From Colwellia sp. TT2012 (GTDB taxonomy: Bacteria; Pseudomonadota; Gammaproteobacteria; Enterobacterales; Alteromonadaceae): a stretch of 64,000 bases of DNA. Shown in pieces: positions 27,622-36,158 of the stretch; position 1 is the stretch's first letter, and each line of letters starts with the position of its first letter. The stretch is taken from positions 558,001 through 622,000 of the forward strand of contig NZ_LJYX01000017.1 in assembly GCF_001440345.1 (NCBI RefSeq). The letters run 5' to 3'. The notes beneath the pieces are model-generated. The model made no database searches and was not told the origin of the DNA. It was given only the letters and a program-made list of their open reading frames with translations. Both the position numbers and the translations under genes were made by a program.

Positions 27622-27754
27622 CGATAATATCTACTTTTTTACCGGTAATGTTCGCCATTAGCGCTACAGGGGTATCACACGAAACCGGTTAGCTGCAATA
27701 TACCGCCAAATAAAAAGAATTTATGAATATACATGCAAGGTCTTAAACACCCTA
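27622..27754 (-). pseudogene. thyA fragment 2 (internal piece)
   Basis: This DNA aligns with the part of intact thyA at about 28599-28782 in the same orientation. Shared words are TTTTTTACCGGT, GCCATTA, ATCACACGAA and ATGCAAGGTCTTAAACA (ATACAAGGTCTTAAACA in thyA), with an internal gap of about 40 nt. It is frameshifted and begins directly after the cyclophilin stop codon. It represents thyA sequence missing from fragment 1, on the other side of the TonB receptor/cyclophilin pair. Confidence 0.7.
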
Positions 27755-27835
27755 TTTAGATCGAGCCATGTTAACCGGTGAATATTTTTATTCGAATGCT
27801 AATGACAGTAGAAAAGCAGATTTAAGTTAACTAAA

Positions 27836-28181
27836 CGATCACTTGGTGGTGCTAGCCGCCCTTTTAGCATTATTAATATTCTTAAAGATGACAAAGTGCA
27901 TATATTGATCTTAGACACCTCAACGTGTGAGTACCCAACAGCATATAAATTAAATGTATTTTCTGGGAAACGTAAAAAAAACAACTCGAAGTCCTGTTTA
28001 TATTGGCGATAATTCGGGAAACATACGTCTTGCTACTGGCCTGACGAAGGATGGTATAGAGGGCGTTCGTTATAAAAGAAAAGAAGGCTATGGCTTGGCC
28101 AAGTTTGAAAACAGAGTGAAGCCCTATAAAAAGATAGAACAGTTTTCAGATCAACATTTTGGCAATTCTGGCACAAAATAG
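27836..28181 (+). pseudogene. Decayed S9 (prolyl oligopeptidase) family peptidase fragment
   Basis: Frame 1 gives SLGGASRPFSIINILKDDK...YKLNVFSGKRKK until a stop near 28010. A second frame from 27954 gives TRSPVYIGDNSGNIRLATGLTKDGIEGVRY and ends at TAG 28179-28181. Joined near 27975 (A-run), they match the propeller part of exported S9-family peptidases common in this order (PFSIINILKDD, KLNxxTGKRK, DxxGNIRxATG). The catalytic domain is absent. This is recognition from motif memory, not a search. Confidence 0.5.
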
Positions 28182-28296
28182 TCGCGGCTAGACAGTTTAC
28201 TAGCAGTTCTTAACCTGCGGCTAGTAAAAAAATTCTTTTGTAGTTATTTCGAGTATTATTTTATTTCGGCTTGCGCTTATTTGACTAGGCTGAAAA

Positions 28297-28326
28297 AAAA
28301 GGCCAGCTGTTATCAGCTGGCCTTTT
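28297..28326 (-). terminator. Terminator of the thyA operon
   Basis: A 13-bp perfect stem (AAAAGGCCAGCTG and complement) with a 4-nt loop TTAT; a T-run follows on the minus strand. Confidence 0.92.
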
Positions 28327-28388
28327 CCGCTTTGCTTTATCTATTCAGTTAGGTCTTGAGTAGCGGCTAACAGCTTATCGCTTAAACA

Positions 28389-29240
28389 CTACACCGCAAA
28401 CGGATACTTAATCGCATCGTGACACTCGTAACCTTCCACGTTAAAATCATCCATGGTTACCCAAGTCTCTAAATCTTCTAATGATTTGATGTCTGGGTTG
28501 ATGATAAGTTTTGGCAACGCCATCGGCTCACGTTTTAGCTGCACATCTTGCATTAACGATAACTGGTCTTCATAAATATGGGCATTAACAATTTTGTGAT
28601 AGGCCATACCGGCTTTTTTACCGGTTATTTGCGCCATTAACGCCAAAAAGGTAAACACTTGCACCTGATTAAAGTTAAGTCCTAGCGGTACATCACACGA
28701 ACGCTGAAAGCTGGTTAGGTGTAAAGTATCACCCAATAACGAGAAGTTATGAGTATGCATACAAGGTCTTAAACAGCCCAAGTGAAATTCACCTGGGTTG
28801 TAAAAAGTCATAATTTCAGCGCGATCATCGATACCGTTTTTTAGGTTATCAACAATCTTCTTCAGTTGATCAATAGTGCCGCCATCGGGCTTAGCCCAGG
28901 CGCGCGCTTGAACTCCATACACTCGGCCCATATCATCTTCACCTTTACGGTGTGAGTTATTAAGCCAAGCTGCATTTAAATTGGCATTGGCATCCCACGT
29001 TTTGGTGCCTAATTTACGAAAATCACTGGCATTATCATAACCACGGATATAACCAATAAATTCCGCGATGGCCGATTTATAAAAGCTTTTACGGGTGGTG
29101 ATTAACGGAAATTCATTAGCACCAACGTTGTATTCTAAATCGGCATTAATCACGGTCAAACAACGCTTGCCAGTACGCTCATTTTCAACCCAAGTACCTT
29201 GATCAACAATGCGTTGACATAAATCTAAATAAGCGCGCAT
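28389..29240 (-). CDS. thyA: Thymidylate synthase
   Basis: 283 residues, methylating dUMP to dTMP with 5,10-methylene-THF. It reads [25 protein letters not shown] near the N-terminus, the active-site Cys near 160 in [12 protein letters not shown], then [20 protein letters not shown] and NAHIYEDQ, ending DAIKYPFAV. The Cys region (RPCMHTH rather than PPCHAFYQ) belongs to the slightly longer ThyA form seen in Vibrio and Shewanella relatives; E. coli ThyA has 264 residues. Its ATG overlaps the lgt stop by one base (TAATG), so it is translationally coupled, as in E. coli. Two broken copies of parts of this gene lie 0.6-5 kb away on the same strand. Confidence 0.95.
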   Translation of the reverse strand: MRAYLDLCQRIVDQGTWVENERTGKRCLTVINADLEYNVGANEFPLITTRKSFYKSAIAEFIGYIRGYDNASDFRKLGTKTWDANANLNAAWLNNSHRKGEDDMGRVYGVQARAWAKPDGGTIDQLKKIVDNLKNGIDDRAEIMTFYNPGEFHLGCLRPCMHTHNFSLLGDTLHLTSFQRSCDVPLGLNFNQVQVFTFLALMAQITGKKAGMAYHKIVNAHIYEDQLSLMQDVQLKREPMALPKLIINPDIKSLEDLETWVTMDDFNVEGYECHDAIKYPFAV

Positions 29241-30136
29241 TAGCTATTTCCTTTTACTGATTTTCTTGATGATGAACTAGCAGATTGACTGGTCGACTTC
29301 GAACTTGCTTTGCTCATTTTTTTACTATCATTAATGGCCGATTTTTGCTGCTGGTTGTACCCCCAATAAATGATAAACAGTCCAATGAGTATCATGGGAA
29401 TACTTAATATTTGCCCCTTGGAAATAAAAGAGAAATACAAACCTAAATGAGCATCTGGCTCACGGAAGAATTCGACCAGACTTCTAAAGATACCATAACC
29501 AATTAAGAAGGTACCAGACACTAAACCTAAACTGCGCGGCTTACGGGTAAGAACATACAAAATAATAAACAGTACCACGCCTTCTAAAAAGAATTCATAG
29601 AGCTGCGATGGATGACGCGGAACTTGTAAGGCATCCGTAGGGAAAACCATAGCCCAAGGCACATCGGTTTGACGTCCCCAAAGCTCGGCATTAATAAAGT
29701 TGCCTAAACGGCCCATACCTAAACCAATAGGCACTAAGGGTACAATGAAATCACCAACCGTTAAAAAGGACTTATTGGTCTTACGGGCAAAAATCAATAC
29801 CGCTAAAGTAACCCCCAGTAAGCCGCCATGAAAAGACATGCCGCCTTGCCATATTTGCAATAGGTATAAAGGATCAGCTAAGAAGTAGTCAAACTGGTAA
29901 AACAGCACATAACCAATACGACCACCTAAAATAACGCCGAGAAAACCGTAAAATAACAAATCACTTACTTGCTCACGTGTCCATAAGCCATTACTTCTAT
30001 CCGCCGCCTTGTTTGCCATAAACAGTGCGGCAAGAAAGCCAATTAAGTACATGGTGCCATACCAACGTAATGATACTGGGCCAATGCTAAAAATGATAGG
30101 GTCTATCACTGGGAATTGTAAAAACTTATCTGTCAT
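29240..30136 (-). CDS. lgt: Prolipoprotein diacylglyceryl transferase
   Basis: 298 residues, an inner-membrane enzyme transferring diacylglycerol from phosphatidylglycerol to the lipobox Cys of prolipoproteins. About seven hydrophobic helices are seen. Signatures are [14 protein letters not shown] near residue 95, [17 protein letters not shown] near 142 and [14 protein letters not shown] near 170, followed by [15 protein letters not shown]. The C-terminal 35 residues are a Ser/Lys-rich tail. It heads the lgt-thyA pair; the upstream ptsP and rppH match the E. coli gene order with one TauE-type gene inserted. Confidence 0.95.
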   Translation of the reverse strand: MTDKFLQFPVIDPIIFSIGPVSLRWYGTMYLIGFLAALFMANKAADRSNGLWTREQVSDLLFYGFLGVILGGRIGYVLFYQFDYFLADPLYLLQIWQGGMSFHGGLLGVTLAVLIFARKTNKSFLTVGDFIVPLVPIGLGMGRLGNFINAELWGRQTDVPWAMVFPTDALQVPRHPSQLYEFFLEGVVLFIILYVLTRKPRSLGLVSGTFLIGYGIFRSLVEFFREPDAHLGLYFSFISKGQILSIPMILIGLFIIYWGYNQQQKSAINDSKKMSKASSKSTSQSASSSSRKSVKGNS

Positions 30137-30272
30137 TGCTGGTCCATTTTTTAGATAAAAGTTAGAGATAAAAGATTAAAAGATAAAATATTTGCTTAAT
30201 GTGCACGATTATACCCTGTTATGGTTAAAAGGTTATTTATTAAAGTACACCACGGAAAAACACGTTTAAAAG

Positions 30273-31067
30273 CTAGCCAAGCATCATTTTAATAGCGACA
30301 AATATAAGAAAAACTGCAAAAATTTTCTTTAAGGTTTTCACCGGTAATTTACTGGCATATTTAACCCCTATCGGTGCAAATATTATCGAAGTCATCACTA
30401 TGCCCAATAAGGCTGGCAAATAAATATAACCAAAACTCCACTCAGGCAACTTGGTTAAATTAAAGCCAGTAATGATGTAACCAAGTGAGCCAAATAAGGC
30501 CACCATAACGCCACAAGCGGTTGCTATACCTATGCTATGGCGCACCGATACGCCGAAAAAGCTCAACATGGGTACTAAAATAGCACCGCCAGCAATGCCC
30601 ATTAAACTGGCAATAACGCCGGTAAAAAAGCTAAGTGATGGCAAAACATAAGTCGCGGGCAGTGACCTTTCTTTTGAGGAATTTATCGAAAGTAACATGT
30701 AAACCGCCAGTAAAACCACGACAATAGAGAAAAATCCGGCCAACGCTTCACTCGAAAGAGAATCAGCAATAAAAGCGCCTAGCAATGCCCCTATGGCGAT
30801 TAAGATCATTAAGGGTCTGGCTAAAGACCAGGGGATATTATTTTGTCTATGGTGGGCTAATGCCGCACTGGCTGAGGTAATGACAATCGCCCCTAAAGAC
30901 GTGCCTAACGCCACCGGCATTACAATATCGCTACTCACGCCAACCAGTGGTAGTAAATACACCAGTGCCGGTACGATAATAAGACCACCACCTATGCCTA
31001 ACAGGCCGGCCAGAAAACCAACAATACAGCCTAAAACGAGACAAAATATTAATACCGTTAAAATCAT
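30273..31067 (-). CDS. TauE/SafE-family membrane transporter
   Basis: 264 residues from the ATG at 31067. The open frame extends to 31181, overlapping the ptsP 3' end by 53 nt, but the longer start adds an unlikely polar N-terminus. The protein has eight hydrophobic helices with the family signature GFLAGLLGIGGGLIIVPAL near residue 15, repeated in the second half as GVIASLMGIAGGAILVPML. TauE/SafE proteins are sulfite, sulfonate or other anion exporters; no substrate can be assigned here. It interrupts an otherwise conserved rppH-ptsP-lgt-thyA arrangement. No strong ribosome site is seen for the chosen start. Confidence 0.82.
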   Translation of the reverse strand: MILTVLIFCLVLGCIVGFLAGLLGIGGGLIIVPALVYLLPLVGVSSDIVMPVALGTSLGAIVITSASAALAHHRQNNIPWSLARPLMILIAIGALLGAFIADSLSSEALAGFFSIVVVLLAVYMLLSINSSKERSLPATYVLPSLSFFTGVIASLMGIAGGAILVPMLSFFGVSVRHSIGIATACGVMVALFGSLGYIITGFNLTKLPEWSFGYIYLPALLGIVMTSIIFAPIGVKYASKLPVKTLKKIFAVFLIFVAIKMMLG

Positions 31068-31128
31068 ACTAGTTTGCGGCAAGTCCGCCCTTCTATAAAC
31101 TTTTGATAAAATATGAGGGGTAACAGCC

Positions 31129-33483
31129 CTAGTAACCCGCGCGAATAAAAACACCCAGACCAAGTGCTTCAAGCTGTTCATTAAGGTAACTATGTACTTG
31201 CTTAGCCGTTGTTAAGGTTAAGACTTTAGCTAAAATAATTTCTGCTTGGACAAAAGAAATATGACGAATAACCCATTTAATACGGGGTACGTTATGACCA
31301 TTCATACTTATTTTATCATAACCCATGGCCAATAATAAAATAGCCCCTGCAGGTTGTGCCGCCAACTCACCGCATAAACTAATGGGCGTTAAATATTGCG
31401 CCGATTGCTGAGCTAAGCTATTTAAAGCCGTTAATACCGCAGGATGAAAAGCATCATATAAATTAGCCACCTGGCTATTATTTCGATCGACCGCTAATAA
31501 ATACTGCGTTAAGTCATTACTACCAACAGAGAAAAAATCAACACGTTTAGCGAGGGCTTCCATTTGAAATATAACCGAAGGTACCTCCAGCATAATGCCT
31601 ACTTTAGGCCGTACTAATTGCGCCGATACAGCCTGTGCTTTCATTTGTGCTTGCTGGAGACTTAAATGACCATCGACATTACTTGCTGACATCAGTTCGG
31701 TGGTTATTGCTGTGGTCAATTCCGCTTTTAGCTCCAAAAAAGCCTGATTGATTAAGCGAAGGGCTTCATCTACTTCTTCAACACCAGAGATCATCGGCAA
31801 CATAATTTCTAAATTATTTAAGCCTTGATTGGCCCTTAGCATTGCCCGCACTTGCACCAGAAATATTTCCGGATGATCTAGGGTAATGCGAATGCCGCGC
31901 CACCCCAGAAAAGGGTTTTCTTCATTAATAGGAAAGTACGGTAGTGATTTATCGCCGCCGACATCTAAAGTCCGCATGGTGACAGCATGTTTAGGAAAGG
32001 CCTGTAACACCTTGCGATATAGCTGAGTTTGCTCTTGCTCCGAGGGAAAACAGTGGCGGTTCATAAAAGGAATTTCGGTGCGATATAAACCAATACCAAT
32101 GGCACCAAGTTGCGTATTATGTTCAAATCCTGCCGATAAACCCGCATTGAGTAACACTTCAATCGCTCTACCATCTTGGGTAATACAAGGCAGGTGTGCC
32201 ACTGCCATAACTTTATCGGTGAGGGCTTTTTCTTGACTTAATAAATACTGATATTCTTGTATTAAAGTCTCATCAGGTTTGATAAATAACTCACCACTAT
32301 AACCATCAAGTATCGCCTGTTGCTGGTGTAATTGACTGAGCACTATGGCATTAACCCCCATAATGGCCGGCAAACCTAATGAACGCGCTAAAATGGCCGC
32401 GTGAGAGTTATTTGAACCTGATAAGGAAATAATACCTAACAGTCCCTGATGCTGATATTGAGCCACCATGGCGGCACTAACATCTTGTGCCAGCAATATA
32501 AATTCGCTGGGCAATAACAGTTCTTCTTGCGCTTGTTGCTGAAGATTAACCAATAAACGCGTGCCTAAGTCTCGAATATCACTAGCGCGCTCGCGAAAGT
32601 AACTGTCTTCAATGGCTTCAAATTGACTAATATAATGCTCGATCACTAACCTTAAGGCACTATCTGCACGCCAGCCTTGGGCGATTTTCGCGGCAACCTC
32701 TTGGCCTAAATTGGCATGTTCTAGTAATTGTTTATAAACATCAAAAATAGCTAAGCTGTCATCATCAATCGTTTCACTCAACTTACTACTTAAGGCATTA
32801 AATTCTAAACGCGTTTTTTCAACCGCCTGTTCAAAGCGCAATAATTGTTGTGCACTGTTGTTAGATTTTTTTAATGGGACCGCAGCAAGATCAGCTTGCG
32901 GTTGGCAGACAAAAATTTCACTTAAGGCTATTCCTGGCGCGCCAGCAATACCATGTAATTGTTTAACACCTTGATTGTGTTCTTCTTGCTGATTGAGTAA
33001 ATTTTTAATTTCGGCATTAGCCAAAGCACTGGCTAATTGCGCTGACAGTGTCACTAAAAAAGCTTCGTCATTTTCAGTAAAATGACGCGACTCTTTTTGC
33101 TGAATCGCTAAAATACCTAACACTTTACGTTGATGAATAATGGGCGTGCCCAAAAAGGCATTAAAATCCTCTTCTTCAACTTCAGGAGCGTGAATAAAGT
33201 CTTGATGCTGCTGAGCATCAGCAATATTTAACGGTTCTTCTCGTTGGCCGACAAGACCAACTAAGCCCTCAGAAAAACCGATACAGGTTTGTCCTTGTGA
33301 CGTTTTAGCTAAGCCATCTGAAGCCATTAATAAAAAATGTTGCTGGTGATAATCGGCAAGATAAACTGAGCAACAATCAGTTTTCATGGCTTTTTTTACA
33401 CTAGAGACCATACGTTCTAGCGCATTTTGCAGTTCAGCCTCTTGACTAAATTCCAAGACTATTCGACGTAAGGTAGTTAACAT
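31129..33483 (-). CDS. ptsP: PTS-Ntr phosphoenolpyruvate phosphotransferase (EI-Ntr)
   Basis: 784 residues. An N-terminal GAF domain (about 15-165, with CCSVYLADYHQQHF and GILAIQQKESRHFTENDEAFL) is followed by Enzyme I domains. The phospho-His is near residue 357 in SGSNNSHAAILARSLGLPAIMG. Next come RTEIPFMNR, MRTLDVGGDKSLPYF, RGIRITLDHPEIFLVQ, SVGSNDLTQYLLAVDRNN and LCGELAAQPAG, the PEP-binding barrel. EI-Ntr passes phosphate from PEP to NPr and IIA-Ntr in the nitrogen-related regulatory PTS. GAGG six nt before ATG 33483 supports the start. The gene lies downstream of rppH, as in E. coli, but a hairpin terminator separates them here. Confidence 0.95.
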   Translation of the reverse strand: MLTTLRRIVLEFSQEAELQNALERMVSSVKKAMKTDCCSVYLADYHQQHFLLMASDGLAKTSQGQTCIGFSEGLVGLVGQREEPLNIADAQQHQDFIHAPEVEEEDFNAFLGTPIIHQRKVLGILAIQQKESRHFTENDEAFLVTLSAQLASALANAEIKNLLNQQEEHNQGVKQLHGIAGAPGIALSEIFVCQPQADLAAVPLKKSNNSAQQLLRFEQAVEKTRLEFNALSSKLSETIDDDSLAIFDVYKQLLEHANLGQEVAAKIAQGWRADSALRLVIEHYISQFEAIEDSYFRERASDIRDLGTRLLVNLQQQAQEELLLPSEFILLAQDVSAAMVAQYQHQGLLGIISLSGSNNSHAAILARSLGLPAIMGVNAIVLSQLHQQQAILDGYSGELFIKPDETLIQEYQYLLSQEKALTDKVMAVAHLPCITQDGRAIEVLLNAGLSAGFEHNTQLGAIGIGLYRTEIPFMNRHCFPSEQEQTQLYRKVLQAFPKHAVTMRTLDVGGDKSLPYFPINEENPFLGWRGIRITLDHPEIFLVQVRAMLRANQGLNNLEIMLPMISGVEEVDEALRLINQAFLELKAELTTAITTELMSASNVDGHLSLQQAQMKAQAVSAQLVRPKVGIMLEVPSVIFQMEALAKRVDFFSVGSNDLTQYLLAVDRNNSQVANLYDAFHPAVLTALNSLAQQSAQYLTPISLCGELAAQPAGAILLLAMGYDKISMNGHNVPRIKWVIRHISFVQAEIILAKVLTLTTAKQVHSYLNEQLEALGLGVFIRAGY

Positions 33484-33535
33484 TTAAGGCCTCAAAAATT
33501 TAGTCATGTTTACCCTAAAGTAAAATTGAGAAAAA

Positions 33536-33561
33536 AATAACCCACAATAAAGTGGGCTATT
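33536..33561 (-). terminator. Terminator of rppH
   Basis: AATAGCCCAC / GTGGGTTATT (minus strand) form a 10-bp stem with one G-T pair and a 6-nt loop, followed by a T-run. It lies 53 nt after the rppH stop. Confidence 0.78.
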
Positions 33562-33613
33562 AAGATTCTTAACGCGAATCTACAATCATAGTAATAATTA
33601 AGTTTTATTGACA

Positions 33614-34129
33614 CTAGGCGCGACGTTTACGACGCTCTGGCCGCCGTTCATAGGTTAACGGTAAAGCAAAACTGGCAAACTCTTTCATGACCATGCGATA
33701 AACATCACGTTTAAAAGAGACTACCTGCCTAACTGGATACCAGTAACTTACCCATCGCCAATCATCAAATTCAGGATGCGAGCTATGCAGTAGATCAACT
33801 GAAGATTCCGGTGCCGTTAATTTTAATAAAAACCACTTTTGTTTTTGTCCAATACAAACGGGTTTAGAGTCATGCCTAATATAACGTTTTGGTAATCTAT
33901 ATTTTAGCCAATGTTTAGTTGAAGTAACAATTTTCACGTGTTCAGGTTTTAAGCCAACTTCTTCATGTAATTCTCGATACATGGTTTCTTCAGCCGACTC
34001 ACCTTCATCAACACCACCTTGTGGATATTGCCATGAATGTTGTCCAAATCGCCTTGCCCAAAATACTTGTCCCCTGTCATTAATTATTACTATGCCGACA
34101 TTGGCGCGATAGCCTTCGGCATCGATCAC
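33614..34129 (-). CDS. rppH: RNA pyrophosphohydrolase
   Basis: 171 residues starting [15 protein letters not shown], the usual RppH N-terminus. The GTG at 34129 is preferred over the upstream ATG at 34174 because AGGAG (34135-34139) lies 5 nt before it and family members start here. The Nudix box is [23 protein letters not shown] at about 37-59. The enzyme removes pyrophosphate from 5'-triphosphate mRNA ends and so starts 5'-end-dependent decay. The C-terminus is strongly basic ([10 protein letters not shown]), consistent with RNA binding. It is divergent from mutH; the same neighbourhood occurs in E. coli. Confidence 0.94.
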   Translation of the reverse strand: MIDAEGYRANVGIVIINDRGQVFWARRFGQHSWQYPQGGVDEGESAEETMYRELHEEVGLKPEHVKIVTSTKHWLKYRLPKRYIRHDSKPVCIGQKQKWFLLKLTAPESSVDLLHSSHPEFDDWRWVSYWYPVRQVVSFKRDVYRMVMKEFASFALPLTYERRPERRKRRA

Positions 34130-34278
34130 AGGAACTCCTGACAATTTATAAAATTCTTGCCTCAATTCAACCATATTAACGTCAGAGGGGCAAATGATTA
34201 CTTTGATTTTTTTAGCAAAACCATGATAATAGTTATTAACTTAGTAAGAATATATTTCATGGTTAATTCACTGCACTT

Positions 34279-34947
34279 ATGAACATACCCTCTTCTGAAC
34301 AAGTACTGATGCAAAGAGCACAAAATTTAGCCGGTTTAACCCTAGGTGAAATAGCGCAACAAGCAGGTATTGTCATTCCTAAGGATTTAAGCCGTAATAA
34401 AGGTTGGATAGGCTTGTTATTCGAGCATGTTTTAGGCGCCAGTGCCGGCTCTAGGCCTGAGCCAGATTTCCCTCATTTAGGGATTGAATTAAAGTCCTTA
34501 CCCATTAACGAGCAAGCTAAACCTATTGAAACAACCTTTGTCAGTGTTGCCCCCTTAACAGGTCTAGTTGGGGTAACTTGGCATAATTGCTACGTACGTA
34601 AGAAGTTAGCGCGAGTGCTCTGGGTGCCAGTGATCACCCGTAAAGATATACCCTTGAGTGAGCGTGTAGTGGCTACACCTTTTTTATGGTCGCCCAACGC
34701 TGAAGAAGAAGCGTTATTAGCCCAAGACTGGCAAGAGCTCACCGATATGATAGTACTGGGTGAAGTAGAGAATATTCATGGCAAACACGGGCAAGTGATG
34801 CAGTTAAGACCAAAAGCGGCCAACAGCAAAGTAAAAACCCAAGCATTTGACCGCAACGGTAAACCTTTTATGACCTTACCGCGGGGTTTTTATCTAAAGA
34901 TAAACTTTACTCACGCTTTGTTACATCGCTATTTAAGAGTTAATTAG
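34279..34947 (+). CDS. mutH: DNA mismatch repair endonuclease MutH
   Basis: 222 residues. The nuclease core is visible as [37 protein letters not shown], with the Asp...Glu-x-Lys catalytic set at about residues 65-75. Later come [21 protein letters not shown] and [16 protein letters not shown]. MutH nicks the unmethylated strand at hemimethylated GATC sites in Dam-directed mismatch repair, so a Dam methylase is expected elsewhere in the genome. Start ATG 34279. It is divergent from rppH, with about 150 bp shared promoter space. Confidence 0.95.
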   Translation: MNIPSSEQVLMQRAQNLAGLTLGEIAQQAGIVIPKDLSRNKGWIGLLFEHVLGASAGSRPEPDFPHLGIELKSLPINEQAKPIETTFVSVAPLTGLVGVTWHNCYVRKKLARVLWVPVITRKDIPLSERVVATPFLWSPNAEEEALLAQDWQELTDMIVLGEVENIHGKHGQVMQLRPKAANSKVKTQAFDRNGKPFMTLPRGFYLKINFTHALLHRYLRVN

Positions 34948-34981
34948 TACTCACTAAGTCCTAGACAATGCAAGGGCTTAG

Positions 34982-35911
34982 TTAAAGTTTAGTGACAGTT
35001 ATTTCTTGCGATATGATGACCGTTGTCCCTGCGGGCAGTGCTTGCCAGCGAGTATTAGCGGCTTCTAAACAAACATATTCTTGCTCACCATTAGGGTGAA
35101 TATCTGCCATAGTATTGGCTAACTCAACGCCTGGATTCCATAACACCCACTGTTGGCAATTACGGCTGACGATGGTAATTTTACGTTGCCACTGGCTATC
35201 AACAAGGGTCATTTGTTCACTGCTATGATATTCACGATCAATCTCGCCGACACAACTAACGCTCTGTTGTTGAATGCTCGAATTACCGGTTAACTTATCA
35301 TAATAATTCACGCCAGTTAACGCATCTATGGTGACGTTCTTTGGCTTACTGACACTAAAATAGCTATGCAAGGCAGTCGAGTATTGCGCATCGTCTGGCG
35401 AAAGGTTGCTCATGGCTAGTGTCTGTTTAAGGCTTTTACCAAAAAACAGCGTTTGCTTTAATTTATAGGCATTCGGCCAAAGCGGATGTTGCTGCTCTCC
35501 CTCTAAGACCAAAACAAGGGTAACGCCACTTTCATCGGCCTCAATGGCTTCAAGTTGCCATGGCAGTTGGCGAGCAAAGCCATGGTTAGCTGATTTTAGC
35601 TGCTTATCTTGTTTCTCATGAGCACCAAACCAAGGCCAACACAACGGGATACCACCGCGAATTGCTTTACCGCTTTGATAACTAGCTTGCTCACTTAACC
35701 ATAAAACATCTTTATGGCCCCTGGGGGTAAAACTTAACACTTGCCCGCCATACAAACTTAGCTGTGCTTGGCAATGTGCATGGGTAATACTGAATCCCTC
35801 ATGACATTCAGTACCATTACCCGCTGGAAGATTTCCTGGTGAATAATCACCCTGGCTTAGGGTGATGGCGGTAACTTGAGCAAAATCGTTATCTAATAGT
35901 AGTTGTGTCAT
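34982..35911 (-). CDS. yeaD: D-hexose-6-phosphate mutarotase
   Basis: 309 residues of the aldose 1-epimerase superfamily, YeaD branch. Signatures are LYGGQVLSFTPRGHKDVLWLS near residue 52, KAIRGGIPLCWPWFGAH near 83, ANHGFARQLPW near 108 with the conserved catalytic-type His, YSTALHSYFSVS near 180 with a second His, and VCLEAANTRWQ near the end with the Glu. These enzymes interconvert the alpha and beta anomers of hexose 6-phosphates. It stands alone, tail to tail with mutH. Confidence 0.88.
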   Translation of the reverse strand: MTQLLLDNDFAQVTAITLSQGDYSPGNLPAGNGTECHEGFSITHAHCQAQLSLYGGQVLSFTPRGHKDVLWLSEQASYQSGKAIRGGIPLCWPWFGAHEKQDKQLKSANHGFARQLPWQLEAIEADESGVTLVLVLEGEQQHPLWPNAYKLKQTLFFGKSLKQTLAMSNLSPDDAQYSTALHSYFSVSKPKNVTIDALTGVNYYDKLTGNSSIQQQSVSCVGEIDREYHSSEQMTLVDSQWQRKITIVSRNCQQWVLWNPGVELANTMADIHPNGEQEYVCLEAANTRWQALPAGTTVIISQEITVTKL

Positions 35912-36158
35912 AAAGGTAACTAATGTGGTTAGGTTATAAAGTGGTAAGTGCTTGTTATACCAAAATCAATTGATAGCGTTTTTAAACGGTAGATTAAGCT
36001 AGCTTTTATTAGCAAGTAGCTATAACCGGCTAAATTCTATAAGAAGCTAACACTGGTTGATAGTGTAAAAGCTTACCTGTTAGCTTTTACTTAACAGCAA
36101 GCCATATAAAAAAGTGCTATCTAAGCGAGAAGTTACTTCGTTAGCTGCAGTGGCCTAT

